Shown: positions 33,830 to 44,904, counted from the stretch's first letter. The stretch is DNA of 64,000 nucleotides from Dysidea avara (GCF_963678975.1 NC_089281.1:3278926-3342925), one strand, 5' to 3'. Made by a program: numbers and translations. Notes: a model not told the origin generated them from the sequence alone.

Positions 33830-34258
33830 CATCATGATCAGATCACTGTGGAATAAGCACACTGATGAAGAACAACACTTGCTACACTGATAACCAGACC
33901 AAAGCAGACATCTTAAATTCACAGTTTTCCTCTGTATTCACTAGAGAAGATAAGTCTACTCTACCTGACTTAGGAACAAGTCCTTACCCTGACATTTCCA
34001 CTATTAAAATTAATACTCCTGGCATTGTCAAACTTTTGAATGAGTTGGACCATTCAAAATCTTCAGGTCCTGATAAAATCCCACCATGTAAAATTATTGA
34101 AACTGTCAGCTGATGAAGTTTCACCTTGCCTTCAACTCCTGTTCTCTGCTTGTTTACAACAAGGTATTGTACCAGCAGATTGGAAGAAAGCTATTGTGTG
34201 TCCAATATTCAAGAAAGGTGATAGAAAGAACCCCTCTAATTACAGACCTGTTCTTTGA
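33830..34258 (+). pseudogene. LINE reverse transcriptase N-terminal fragment
   Basis: Encodes ILNSQFSSVFTRED, then LLNELDHSKSSGPDKIPP, then after a frameshift near 34112 IVPADWKKAIVCPIFKKGDR and NYRPV. These are the conserved blocks preceding RT motif A in CR1/Jockey LINEs. It breaks off at a stop at 34258. Confidence 0.75.
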
Positions 34259-34276
34259 CCTCTATTAGTAGCAAGA

Positions 34277-34900
34277 TCATGATTATGATTATGATGTGAT
34301 TTGGGTTGAGGCTTAGAAGTCTGTACACCCATTCAATTACATACATATACATACATAACAGGGGCGTACCGAGGGGGGTTTCCAGGGGTTTCAGGAAACC
34401 CCTTTGGGTTTTACACACTACTTGAAACATCAAGAAATTGAAACTTCAGATTTCCAGAATCTGAAATATATCATGGAACAGGACATAATAATAGTAGTTT
34501 ACACATGACAGAAACACCTATAGCATTGTTCTGAATTATGATTTTTAGTGAAAAGATCGAGATACTCTAATAGAGCAGTCAGGTAATACAAACTACTCTA
34601 ATATAAAAGTCACTTAGCTGTAGTGGAAACCCCTTTTCAAAATTCCAATTAGATGAAATAAACAAAAATTAACTATGAATATAATTATTACATTAACATA
34701 AATCTAAAGTATTATCTATAGCTGATTTAATAAAGTATCACTTGTAAGATTGTTCCAGTCATTAATCACTCTAGTACCAAAATAGTTGACCCGACATGAA
34801 TGGTGGGTAGGGAGCTTAAGTAATTTATATGCATGACCTCTAGTTTGTGTATTGTGGGAAAGAGTGAAACAGTAGGAGTGATCCATGGAACATGCATGTC
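34277..34900 (-). pseudogene. LINE C-terminal fragment with later insertion
   Basis: On the minus strand RGHAYKLLKLPTHHSCRVNY, then VINDWNNL and a stop, followed by a 3' region ending in (ATAATC)n near 34277. A segment from CAGGGGCGTACCGAGG (34363) to about 34648, with the dispersed motif inside (34564), interrupts the 3' UTR. The adjacent copy at 34895-35110 shows the uninterrupted 3' UTR. Confidence 0.65.
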
Positions 34901-35110
34901 ATGATTATGATTATGATGTGATTTGGGTTGAGGCTTAGAAGCCTGTACACCCATTCAATTACATACATATAAAGATGCAATAAACAAAAATTAACTATGA
35001 ATATTATTATTACATTAATATAAATCTAAAGTCATAAAAGTAATTATCATAGCTGATTTAAAATTATTCAATGAAGAATTTCCCACAATTTCACTCATAA
35101 GGTTGTTATT
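34895..35110 (-). repeat. second copy of the same LINE 3' end
   Basis: Direct repeat of the 3' portion of the preceding entry (GATTTGGGTTGAGGCTTAGA at 34920 and 34300), in the same orientation, ending in the same (ATAATC)n tail. Confidence 0.75.
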
Positions 35111-35199
35111 TATATATAGTAACATTATGTCTCACCTTGAAGCTAGCTTACGACAGTCTTCACCTGATTAGTTTAGTTTCTGTAAAGACCACTCAGCTG

Positions 35200-35330
35200 A
35201 GCTTAATTTCATATGTGTGCTTGCCGCTATCCTTGGCGAGTTATACTGACTTGAATTCTTTAAAACCGTTTATCTCGAAACTTCTATTGTGCAATTTGGA
35301 TTGTTTTTCCAAAATCCAGTCACAAATGTT
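35200..35330. repeat. dispersed repeat shared with 32290-32410
   Basis: AAAACCGTTTATCTCGAAAC and TTTTTCCAAAATCCAGTCAC occur in both copies in the same order. A shorter relative in opposite orientation is at 25684-25725. Confidence 0.75.
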
Positions 35331-35625
35331 GATTCTACACAATTCTTTACCCTGTCACCAATTCATTGCACAAGAGGTCATGATTATAAACTTTTTAAGC
35401 CTAGAGCTAGATTCTTTGCTAGATATAACTTTTTCTCTATCCGTGTAATTGATCAATGGAACACTCTACCCCTGAAGTGATTAATTCTCAATCAATTTCT
35501 GAATTCAAGAGGAAGCTTGACCTATTTGGTCAGAAACTGGACATGGACACAATTAAAGGCCAATGTATTTAATTTGTGTTGATTTTTTGTCCATTGAATA
35601 TAATAATAATAATAGTAATGGACAC
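35331..35625 (+). pseudogene. LINE ORF2 C-terminal fragment with (AAT)n tail
   Basis: Encodes CTRGHDYKLFKPRARFFARY, then RVIDQWNTLP, ending in an (AAT)n tract near 35600-35617. Homologous in layout to the fragments at 13405 and 34277. Confidence 0.7.
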
Positions 35626-35814
35626 TGTACTTTTATGGCTTCCACAAAGGAAATGTATGGTGAAAATTTTGATTGACCATAAATATTATGTCAGTCAGAC
35701 ATTTGAATGAAAAGATTTGAAATATTTTTAGCGGGTTAAGCAGTGCTACAAATGAGCAAAATTTCAAGATCATGTGGAATTGCATCCACGAAAATGTTTT
35801 TGAGTTTTGTTACA

Positions 35815-35941
35815 TTTCAGTAAGGCTTTCGACCATGTATCTCACCGCTACCTAATGGCAAAACTTGACCACTATGGTATTAGAAACTTTGAATGGACAT
35901 CGGCTTTCTTATCTTCTCACATCTGTAATAATGTTGCATAG
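35815..35941 (+). pseudogene. LINE RT motif A fragment
   Basis: KAFDHVSHRYLMAKLDHYGI corresponds to the RT motif A region of a LINE (usually D-x-x-KAFDxVxH). The fragment stops where the fold-back element begins. Confidence 0.65.
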
Positions 35942-37821
35942 TAGAGGAACTCACCTAATATCGGACGGGCTCCAAAATCGGACGCAATTACTCGAGCTAC
36001 AACAGGAATTTTTGAACAACTCATATGTCTTTAGATAGTTCAAGGCTGTGGGACTTTGGGCACCAAGTATCAACTTTCTCGGCTTCTTTGTCTGGTGGCA
36101 GTAGCCCTGCAAAGTCGTTTCTGATTAATACGTATAATCGGAAAAAAAACAGTCGATTTACGGACACTCACCATCTACATATCAGACTTGCATTCAATCA
36201 ACAGTTTTCTACCTTAAAGTAGTAGAGTAACTCATCTACTTTCTAAATATACCTGGTTTATTTAATCAAATCCTTTTAATCACGAATTACAAATCAAATA
36301 AAATGAGACGTCACTGGAGTAATAATCACACTGCATAAGTTCGCGTTTCACGATGCCGTGGCACTACGTTATGGGTGGTCTCCTCAGCGGACTCCTGCTC
36401 ACTGTGCATGTGGGACTTTCTTTTCAGTGGAGCATGCTTTATCCTGTCCCAAGGGTGGCTTACCTTCTATCCGACACAATGAGATCAGAGATCTAACTGC
36501 TACCCTGTTGACTGAAGTATGCTCTCAGGTAGCTGTCGAACCAGAGCTCCAGCCGGTTTCACAGCAGGACTACCCTGCTTCTGCCAATATCCAAGATGGT
36601 GCCCGTCTTGACATCGCCATGAATAGTTTTTGGGGTGGAAGAAGTGAAAGATGTTTTGTGGATGTGCGGGTGTTCAACCCTCTGGCTGCTTCTAATGCGT
36701 CCTCATCACTGGCCTCTTGTTATCGGAGGCACGAGAACATTAAGAAACGTGCGTATGCTCAGAGAATTCGTGAGGAGGAGCATGCCTCTTTTACCCCCTG
36801 GTAATGTCTGCCTCTGGTGGTCTGGCACATGAGGCTTCTGTTTTTTATCAACGCTTGGCTCATCAACTTTCAAATAAGTGGGGCGATGATTACTCTGTTG
36901 TCATGGGGTGGTTAAGGTGCTGTCTATCTTTTTCTCTCTAGCGGTCCTCCATACAATGCATCCGCGGAGCCCGCTCATCCATCGGTCACTATGTTAATAC
37001 TCCCCCAATTGTGGAGCTGATTCGGGCAGAGTCTCAATTTGCCGTGGACTAAGAAAGTCACGGCTTGTCCAGCACAGGCCATTTATGTGCTGGGGTGGTA
37101 GGCAAGGGCAGTCCATCAAGCCCGGGAAAATAAAAAATAATAATAAAAAACTATGAATTTAAGTATACGGAAGTAAACGGTGTTTGTAAAAGTATACGGC
37201 GAACATTTCCCGTAAACGTATCTCAAACAACGTATACTTAATCAAGTTTCCGTATACTTAAATTTATGGTGCGATTATTACTCCAGTGACGTCTCATTTT
37301 ATTTGATTTGTAATTCGTGATTAAAAGGATTTGATTAAATAAACCAGGTATATTTAGAAAGTGGATGAGTTACTCTACTACTTTAAGATAGAAAACTGTT
37401 GATTGAATGCAAGTCTCATATGTAGACGGTGAGTGTCCGTGAATCGACTGTTTTTTCCGATTATACGTATTAATTGGAAATGACTTTGCAGGCCTGCTGC
37501 CACCAGACAACGAGGCTACCTAGGTCCAGTCATGGATTTTTTCTCCTTTCTCCAACTTTTCAAACACACCTTAAGTAGTTAAAGTCTAAGTAGCTAAAGT
37601 CTTTGAGCAGGCTGTAGGACCAGGTGTCCTACAGACCTTCAGCACTTGTGCTGTAAAGCATTAATAAATAAACAAAGAAGCCGAGAAAGCTGATACTTGG
37701 TGCCCAAAGTCCCACAGCCTTGAACTATCTAAAGACATATGGGTTGTTCAAAAATTCCTGTTGTAGCTTGAGTAATTGCGTCCGATTTTGGAGCCCGTCC
37801 GATTTTAGGTGAGTTACTCTA
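35942..37821. mobile_element. fold-back element F with retroelement A2 at its centre
   Basis: Arms of about 395 bp (35942-36340 and about 37265-37821) start TAGAG(G/T)AACTCACCTAA and are highly similar. The right arm holds an extra segment of about 155 bp (37520-37677) ending in TTAATAAATAAACAAA, a retroposon 3'-end-like insertion with ACAAA at both edges. The centre contains retroelement A2. No TSD was recognised for F. Confidence 0.8.
36345..37052 (+). pseudogene. retroelement A2 C-terminal domain (zinc knuckle plus PD-(D/E)XK-like)
   Basis: It begins HDAVALRYGWSPQRTPAHC and shows CACGTFFSVEHALSCPKGG, then RHNEIRDL, ARLDIAMNSFWGG and FVDVRVFNP, the conserved blocks of family A. A one-base loss near 36799 shifts the frame. 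The other frame continues SGGLAHEASVFYQRL, then WLRCCLSFSL, a TAG, and IQCIRGARSS to a stop near 37050. The 3' UTR ends in GGGCAGTCCATCAAGCCCGG and an A-rich tail (about 37135). 5'-truncated and dead. Confidence 0.75.
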
Positions 37822-37824
37822 ACC

Positions 37825-38003
37825 TGTTATATTTTTATAGGTATTTGTATATTAGGTCTTTGACACTATTAACACATCTTTGTACATGCACACAGAGGCA
37901 GATTTGTAAGAGTGTATGCCATGCGTGGTTAGAGATTCACTGATAAGATTGTGGTGGCTGCTGCTTATTGTAACGAGCTCACATTGGCGTAGTCGGCAGG
38001 ATT
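37825..38003 (+). mobile_element. possible LTR end with primer-binding site
   Basis: A sequence ending GAGCTCACA (37983) is followed by TTGGCGTAGTCGGCAGGATT, which has the form of a retrotransposon primer-binding site. TGG plus the complement of a tRNA acceptor/T-stem 3' side gives CCTGCCGACTACGCCA. The LTR left edge is not defined and internal coding is missing. Another element end (CAGGGGCGTATCTAGCC, 38080) follows. Confidence 0.35.
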
Positions 38004-38439
38004 GGGACCGCCGCGACTCCACTCAAACTCTACCAAACGCCGAAGCTGTTACCGAGCCGGGAAAACTATTGATAACGGCAGGGGCGTATCTAGCCCAAAC
38101 ATGATGCCCGGGCAAGCTCAGTTTCCTGTACACCTACTCCAGTGAGCAACCTGTGTGTGTTCATACGTACATTCATCAAATTGTTGTTTTCAAGTGCATG
38201 GCATGGCTAGTCTACCTACACTCTATACTAGTCTCTAGCTACGATTCCAAGGCCGGAGGAGACGGTCCGGTTGGTTAGGCCTGAGCCAGACCAGTAATCT
38301 GGAGTTGAACCAACTAGCTGACCAGCTCGAACTACATTACTCTCATGCAATCTTTGGATGATCACATCTACATGTAGCTACGTACATTTTACAGGTTATT
38401 GAAAATACATGCCACGAGTAGTTACCTAGTTTCTCAGCC

Positions 38440-38738
38440 TAACTAAAGCACAGAACTACACGTATAGTTTAAGGAACGCTCAAGACTATTATGTAGATCT
38501 AATTACTTTATCAATAGAATCACCAACAATTGGAATAGTTTGCCTAATTATGTTGTAAATAGTTCTTCGATTAACACTTTTAAATCATTATTAGATAGTC
38601 ATTTAATTGATTCAAGATTTATTTTTGTATAAGTTATTTAATTGATTCAAGAGTTATTTTTGTATAATTACTGCATTGATCGGGTATGCAGGCTGTGCCT
38701 TTACCCGTATTTAATCATAATCATAATCATAATCATAG
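38440..38738 (+). pseudogene. LINE ORF2 C-terminal fragment with (AATCAT)n tail
   Basis: In frame: RITNNWNSLPNYVVNSSSIN, then FKSLLDSHLIDS and stop. A partial tandem repeat TTATTTAATTGATTCAAGA follows. It ends with GTATGCAGGCTGTGCCTTTA and (AATCAT)n at 38712-38738, like the tails at 34277 and 34895 (other strand). Confidence 0.7.
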
Positions 38739-38971
38739 TACCTCCAATTACCTTACAGTACAGCATAGCATTCATATCGTTTTGTACAGAAATGATTGTG
38801 GGTTCTACGTACAGTATCACGTGTGCTGACAGTTGGCATTTATCACGTGTAAGGCTGGTGCCTTCTTTGATTCTAAACCAGCACACTTATATCGCAATTC
38901 ATAAAATAATCATTAGCATTCCTTGGCTTGTCTCTCTTGGCTTCTTTTACTGGGCGAAGGGTTGCCGGCAG

Positions 38972-39212
38972 TGATAAACCAGATGACTCATTCCGCGGCA
39001 AGACGCTGTACACCCATACATTACATGGTGGCCATCTGGATGAGATGTTGAGTAGAAATCACTCCTCTTCAACTACCCACTCGTCCTGTCGAGATACTGA
39101 GCAAACTCTCAGTCTCACCCACATCGCGCCATTTTCGAATACTGATTGGTCTCGTGACTGTCCACCAGTATATTTACGTGATGATCCATTCACTTCATAC
39201 AAACCAGTATAG
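38972..39212 (+). CDS. candidate terminal exon of a host gene (partial)
   Basis: After a pyrimidine-rich stretch and GCCGGCAG acceptor, an open frame runs to TAG at 39212. It encodes a hydrophilic Ser/Thr/His-rich chain (DKPDDSFRGKTLYTHT ... VYLRDDPFTSYKPV). The composition resembles a cytoplasmic tail. Upstream exons were not identified. Alternatively it is a chance ORF. Confidence 0.3.
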
Positions 39213-39299
39213 TAGTATACTGTATTTTGTAGCTGTGTAGCTTTTTATTGTAGCTGTGTGAATTCACTGTATAGTAATTATATCCTAGTTAAAGGGGGC

Positions 39300-39690
39300 C
39301 ATGCTGCATGGGTTCCCTGTGAAATTTGGGGGGAAGTTGCAAGTTGCTAGCTAGTTTTACTTTAAAATTTAGCATCAATTTTTAATTTTAAGGGATTTTC
39401 AAACCTTTAAATTGCAAAAATTCTGCAGCTCCTGGGGGTTGCACCCTCAAACCCCCCTTGAACTTCTAATTACTAGCTATAACTAAATGAACCATATACA
39501 GCAAGTTTCATGCTGTGTCCCCTGTATGTCAGGTCTACAATTATAGAAAGTCTGAAGAACAAATAGGCTTGAGCATGTTTATATAGCTAGCTAGCAGTGA
39601 AATATCCCTAAAATTGCATATCTGAGTGTCAAAGTTTCAAAAATTTCCTGTGGGGGCATGCCCCCAGACCCCCTAGAATGCTCATCCTTC
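39300..39690. repeat. repeat with CCCTCAAACCCCC-type phrases
   Basis: GGGGGTTGCACCCTCAAACC and GGGGGCATGCCCCCAGACCC are characteristic low-complexity phrases of an old interspersed repeat. The ends are not defined. Confidence 0.4.
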
Positions 39691-39896
39691 GCACTTCGCA
39701 GATTGTGGTTTGCACACTGTGCAACAGCTCCTCTCTGATTGGCATGCATATAATAGCAATTTCAACATTATAGTCAATGGCCTGACCAACTCAATTTTCC
39801 CTCCTCCGGCTCTGACGATGCATGTATCGATTGTGGGACTGCAGCATCACGTGCCACACAAAAGGATACTTCCAACTCATAATGAACAATACTACT

Positions 39897-40387
39897 CAGT
39901 GGCGGATCTAGGATTTTTAAAAGGGTGTTTCTGAAAGTTGGTATAGCTGAATAAGGTATCTGATGACAGTTGTCCAGAAAATTTAGAGATTTTAGAAGCT
40001 CTGAGATTGGATTTTAGGCTACTTTTAGTTAGGAATTACAATAAACCTAATACTTTAAACTGCATAGCTATATAGGGAAAATATAGTGACTATATAAGTT
40101 GTAGCTTTGATTGCTCTATTAGAGTAGTTATTTGACTGCTCTATTAGAGTATCTCAATCGTTTTTAATGCAGTGGGAGATGAAAAGTGAAGTGTTGCTGA
40201 GGGTTTAATAGCTATAAATGGCGTCAGTTAAGTGCAGCTGCACGCATGCTATTGAAATACAGTGGTATATAGTTGTTTTATATGATAAATTGTCAGTACA
40301 ACAATGTTTATTTATTTAGACTTCTACTGAGCTAAATTTAAAAGGGGTTATGTCGAAACCCCAGAAACTCATCTAGATACGCCACTG
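39897..40387. mobile_element. hAT5-like MITE copy 2 (5-bp TSD CTACT)
   Basis: Ends CAGTGGCGGATCTAGG and the inverse of CAGTGGCGTATCTAGATG, flanked by CTACT (39892-39896 and 40388-40392). The interior carries two inverse copies of the ACTCTAATAGAGCAGTCA motif (40111-40152). Confidence 0.85.
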
Positions 40388-40904
40388 CTACTGAACCGAT
40401 AGATTTCTTGCACTGACTCGTACATGTGCAGATCACAAAACGCATGACACCGGTTCATCTACGTGCTCAGTAGGGGCATCATCTATACGTACTCAGTAGG
40501 AGCATCCATTCCCTGCAACCACTCACCACATCCTGCTGAGTGGTCCTACAAAGTATCGTCAGCAGTTCTCTCACGTTATTTCCTCGTCGTAGTTGTATCA
40601 CAATAAATCGGGGCACAGATTATTCTCCACCTCCTGAAATCAAGCAGCCAAACAGCTAGTCGTCTTGAGTATCTTCCACTTCACGCGGTATATATACAGG
40701 CAAACTCCAAACTATCATCACTTCGATGCTCGCTTCGATGAAACTACACTATGGACCTTATCCGCAATGACGTCATAATTGACAAAATGGCCGTGTTTAG
40801 CGTGGGCACTTCGTACGTAATCACTAAAATGAGCTTTGTTTTTTTTCCCGGGCTTGATGGACTGCCCTTTCCTACCACCCCCAGCACTGATTGCAAGTGC
40901 TGGA

Positions 40905-43427
40905 CAACTGAACAAAATTAAGCAGACAAATGGGATTCCACAGTCACTAAGTCCACTGACTGTGGAGTCCTGGTGTAAACACCAATGGAAGACCGTGCCC
41001 CACGAATACACTGAATTTCCCAGCGAAACAACGAAAAGCTCAGGCAGCAACGCAGCCAACTAAGAACCACAGAATAATCATCTCCCCACTTTGTGGCCAG
41101 AAGAGAAGCAAGTCGCTTATAAAAAACAGTAGCCTCATGGGCTAAACCGCCAGTGGCAGCCAAAACAATTGGAGTGAAAGTGGCATGCTCCACTTCTCGA
41201 CCATAAGCACGATGTTTAATCTTTTCATGCTTCCTAAAGGTGGACGACAGAGAGGAGGAACTATTAGAAGGAGCAAAAGGGTTAAAAACACGGACATCAA
41301 TGAAACATCTCTCCGAACGACCTCCCCAGAAACCGTTTACAGCAACATCCAAGCGAGCCGAATCCTGAGTATTAGAGGTGGCAAGAGGGAACTCATCAGA
41401 ATGCTGAACCGGCTGTAACTCTGGCTCAACACACACCTGGGAGCAAACCTCAGTAAGAAGGGTAGCAGTAAGGTCCCTAATCTCGTTGTGATGCAAGGAA
41501 GGTAAACCCCCTTTGGGACAGGATAAAGCATGCTCAACAGAAAAGGAGGTTCCTCAAGCACAAAGGGAAGGAGGACGAAGTGGGGACCAACCATACCTCA
41601 AAGCCAAAGCATCCTGGAAAGCAGATCTATGGAGAGTGAAACCATGCTCACTCAAAGGTAAGGTGGTGAGCCAGCTTGAAGCACCTCTAACAGTAGCCAA
41701 GTCCATCGCACGCCTCAAGGAAGGCCCAAGCTGTAGGTATAGCTCAGCAAATTGTGTAGAACAGTGTTCAGATTTGGCTTTCCTTAAAAGGGCCTTTCTG
41801 GCCTGCTGAGAGGCAACAGCCTCAACAAAACTCAAATCATGATTCAATATACATTGGCTAAGAGGTTCCGTGACATCACGAGATGCAGCCAACTCACTAA
41901 CACATCTTCTTGTGGGGACAAAAATACCCAGGCCTCCCCACCGAGCAGGAAGGGCAAACAGGAGCCGTGAACTATCACTGGGCGGTGAACAGCCAGTTAA
42001 AGTAGGAGCAAATACTTGGCGAATCATATCTTCAAGTGGCTGAAAAGCATCACACACACAAGGAACTGTTCAAAAAACAAATAGCCAACGACTGGATAGA
42101 CCATGGGTGAAGGCACAGTATGCAGCATGGGGCTGACTCTCTGCAAATCTTGATAACCTCTTAACCTCTGCAGACCAGCCCTTAACCTTCTCAACAACAA
42201 AACTATTCACATAACTATCAGACCCAATAGCAGCCCCCAAATAAGGGCGGCCCTCCATAGATATTCTAATTCCAGAACCACTGAAGACTGAAGCAGCATC
42301 CTGCTGCAAATGTCCCTTGATGATAAGCCAAGTTTTGGTCGCGTTAACAAAGTACCCAAACGAAGGGCCAATTTCACAGACAGTCCCACCACTTACACAA
42401 AACAGTCAACTTCCCACAAGCACAAGCTTCATCAGCATACCAAACCTGCTCCACTCCCGAAGGGAGACACCTCAGAAGTGGAATTGTGGCCAAAGCATAA
42501 AAGGGCATGGACAACAGATCCCCTTGGGTAGTTCCCTCTTCCGACAGTATTACATCACCTGAAATGAATAAACTAGCTGGAGACCGGTAAATATTAATCA
42601 AGATTGGAGCAAAGGGTGGGCAGAGCTGTCTAATGTTGTGTAAAGCAACTATCCTGTTCAACGAGTTAAAAGCATTACTTGCATCCACAAGTAAAACAGC
42701 ATCACAATCCTCATTACCAAAAAGCTCACGTACTGAATGAACAGCAGCCTCCACACCCGCCATTTGACTGGCACACATTTGCAGAGGACCAGCCACAATC
42801 TGGATGTCCTCTCTGATAACGGAAAGGACTGCCTTGGCCACAATTCTCCTCACAACTTCACAAACTCCAATAGGCCTCACTCCTGGCCTCTTGTCTAAAG
42901 CAATCAACCTACAAGCCACAAAAGGGGAAAGAATTTCTGGGGAAATAAATGAAGTACAGATACGTCTAGCAAACAAAGCCAAAGCAGCACACAACTCACT
43001 TGAAGCTGAGTGGAAACCAGTGCAGAGACGTCTCCAACAGCGAGCATCCACACCAGATGGACCAGCCGCACCCGTGGTCCGGAGTGCAGCAGAACGAATG
43101 ACACAGCCATCTAAAAGGTTAAATATTACAGGATGGATGACAGGTGGATTAGCCCAATCAGGCAGCAAACAGTTCACATGTAAAGGCTGTGCAGAAGGAT
43201 GCTTAGACTTAAGGACATCTCTAACTGAATAAGTTGTGGAATCAACAACAACATTGTCATTCAAATTCAGAACTCCTCCATGTCCCTGTTCATCCAATAG
43301 CTGGAGGGCAGCCTTGGTCTTTCCTTCAAACATCAACTTGGCAAAGAGACGAGAGGAGTGATCACTTGACTGACGCCCCCATCCAGATTTCAAACTGGCC
43401 TGAATAGTTTTGCCTTCGTGTAAGAGA
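40905..43427 (-). pseudogene. retroelement A1 polyprotein: N-region, reverse transcriptase, thumb, zinc knuckle, nuclease-like domain
   Basis: The frame opens LLHEGKTIQASLKSGWGR and runs to 42374. It shows KSKHPSAQPL, TGAAGPSGVDARCW, LIALDKRPGVRPIG, VLLVDASNAFNSLNR (motif A), EEGTTQGDLLSMPFYAL (motif B) and VWYADEACA (motif C; YADE instead of YADD). A frameshift near 42385 leads to IGPSFGYFVNATKTW and a stop at 42070. The thumb (42057-41554: RWGGLGIFVPTR) follows, then a break, then SVEHALSCPKGG, HHNEIRDL, ARLDVAVNGFWGG and FIDVRVFNP, TGGLAHEATVFYKRLASLL and WLRCCLSFSLFRWEIQCIRG. Clearly inactive. No apurinic endonuclease domain was seen, consistent with a C-terminal nuclease type of element; that part is inference. 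Confidence 0.8.
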
Positions 43428-43436
43428 GGGCAAAAC

Positions 43437-43600
43437 TATTCTTTTTCTTCTTCTTGTGCTGCAGCAGCTACCCCAGCACAAGAAGAAGAAAAAGAAATGT
43501 GAGAAGTCTGGGTAGTGCTACGAACAGACACATCAAAATAAGCTGGACGACCATGCTGAAAATCAGGGTGGTACACATCACCCGGGCGAGAATTAAAGTG
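43437..43600 (-). pseudogene. family B fragment fused to the 5' end of A1
   Basis: On the minus strand NSRPGDVYHPDFQHGRPAYF, then SSSCAGVAAAA, the nuclease-like block of family B. It is almost identical to B2 (43840-43960), which lies in the opposite orientation 250 bp away. Its inner end carries a perfect 22-bp inverted repeat (43440-43461 with 43476-43497; TTCTTTTTCTTCTTCTTGTG and complement). Confidence 0.8.
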
Positions 43601-43701
43601 CAATCCGTAAACAAAATGAGCTTTGTTTACGGATTTCACGACATGGAACTATAGACGATATGCACACTTTATTACTCGAACGAAAAATGATCAATTAAGC
43701 G

Positions 43702-44357
43702 AAGAATGTTCTCATGGTCCTATGAGAATTCGTCGCCATGATGCTCTAGTTGACATTGTTTGTCATGCTTTGTCCCAGAGTCACTCAGGAGTTTTGAAGG
43801 AACAACGTGTTTCTTATGAAGATAATTCTCGCCCCGGTGATGTGTACCACCCTGATTTTCAGCATGGTCGTCCAGCTTATTTTGATGTGTCTATTCGTAG
43901 CACTACCCAGACTTCTCACATTTCTTTTTCTTCTTCTTGTGCTGGGGTAGCTGCTGCAGCTGGTGAGTTAGCCAAGGACCAGAGACATCAAGATGCCGTA
44001 GAGGAGGCGGGGTGTGACTTTGTCCCACTTGTAGAAACTTTTGGTTTTTGGTCACCATTTGCGCTTCAAACCCTTCGTACCATCACTGAACGCACCACAG
44101 CCAGAAGTGGTGCATCAACCAAACAGGCTCGTAAACATTTGTTACAACAACTTTCAGTTTCTTTATGGACGAACAATGCCCGTATGATATTACGGTACTG
44201 GGCTTTGCAGTGTGAGGACTCTGATTTTCCTTTCCCCAAACCCCTGTTGTAATTAATTGTGTTTGTAGTTTAGTTGTAGAGTAATTTGTATTTTAACTGT
44301 ATTATTTTTTTTAAAAAATGGCTTACCAGTAGTAAAAAATAAAAAAAATAAAAAATT
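43702..44357 (+). pseudogene. retroelement B2, 5'-truncated C-terminal part
   Basis: It encodes CSHGPMRIRRHDALVDIVCH, RPGDVYHPDFQHGRPAYFDV, then ETFGFWSPFALQTLRTI and ends at a TAA (44252). It is uninterrupted but only the last 180 residues or so. It is followed by an A/T-rich tail. Flanks (T)TAAGCG (43695-43701) and TTTAGCG (44356-44362) approximate a short TSD. The open frame upstream of 43702 (ATG at 43623) belongs to element E, not to B. Confidence 0.8.
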
Positions 44358-44398
44358 TAGCGTAGACGGCGCAAAACTCGACGGTAACTTAAAAGCGG

Positions 44399-44815
44399 AA
44401 GTCCCATGGGAAGCAAATGCGGCTCGAGCAATAACTCACCACTCGAGCTAAGGACAGGCCATCTCGCTTGCCATACACCACTTTCCGTGGTGTATGGCAA
44501 GCGAGATGGCCTGTCCGGAAAGTGGTGTATGGCAAGCGAGATAACTCACCACTCGAGTGGTGTATGGCAGGCGGCTCGAGCAACAACTCACCACTCGAGC
44601 TAAGGACAGGCCATCTCGCTTGTCATACACCACTTTCCGTGGTGTATGGCAAGCGAGACACCACTTTCCGTGGTGTATGGCAAGCGAGATGGCCTGTCCG
44701 GAAAGTTGTGTATGGCAAGCGAGATGGCCTGTCCTTAGTTCGAGTGGTGAGTTATTGCTCGAGCCGCATTTGCTTCCCATACTTTTGTATGGGACTTCCG
44801 CTTTTAAGTTAGGCT
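44399..44815. repeat. cluster of interlocking palindromes
   Basis: The phrases GGCAAGCGAGATGGCCTGTC and GTGGTGTATGGCAAGCGAGA appear many times in both orientations, together with CTCGAGTGGTGAGTTATTGC. Outer arms (GCAAATGCGGCTCGAGCAAT and inverse) enclose several inner hairpins. Long ORFs exist on both strands here only because the repeat is open in several frames. Confidence 0.9.
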
Positions 44816-44904
44816 GCTGATATTTAGCCGGTCATTGCAATTGAAAAAAAAAAAACTTAGAAAAAATCGTGACACAAAAAGGTTTAAGAAACTAAGAAAA
44901 ATGT

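Larger units (their letters stand above)
40839..43612 (-). mobile_element. retroelement A1, nearly full-length, chimeric 5' end (TSD about 16 bp)
   Basis: On the minus strand the insertion runs from 43612 to a poly(A) tail (plus-strand T8 at 40839). It is bounded by AAAATGAGCTTTGTTT at 40826-40841 and 43613-43628. The 3' UTR CCGGGCTTGATGGACTGCCC is shared, inverted, with A2. The 5' 170 bases (43437-43612) are not family A but a piece of family B, so the inserted cDNA is a fusion. Confidence 0.8.

Noticed and set aside
44448-44812. ORFs of 110-114 residues on both strands
   Set aside because: They are produced by a palindromic repeat that is open in several frames and encode repeated fragments without a domain.
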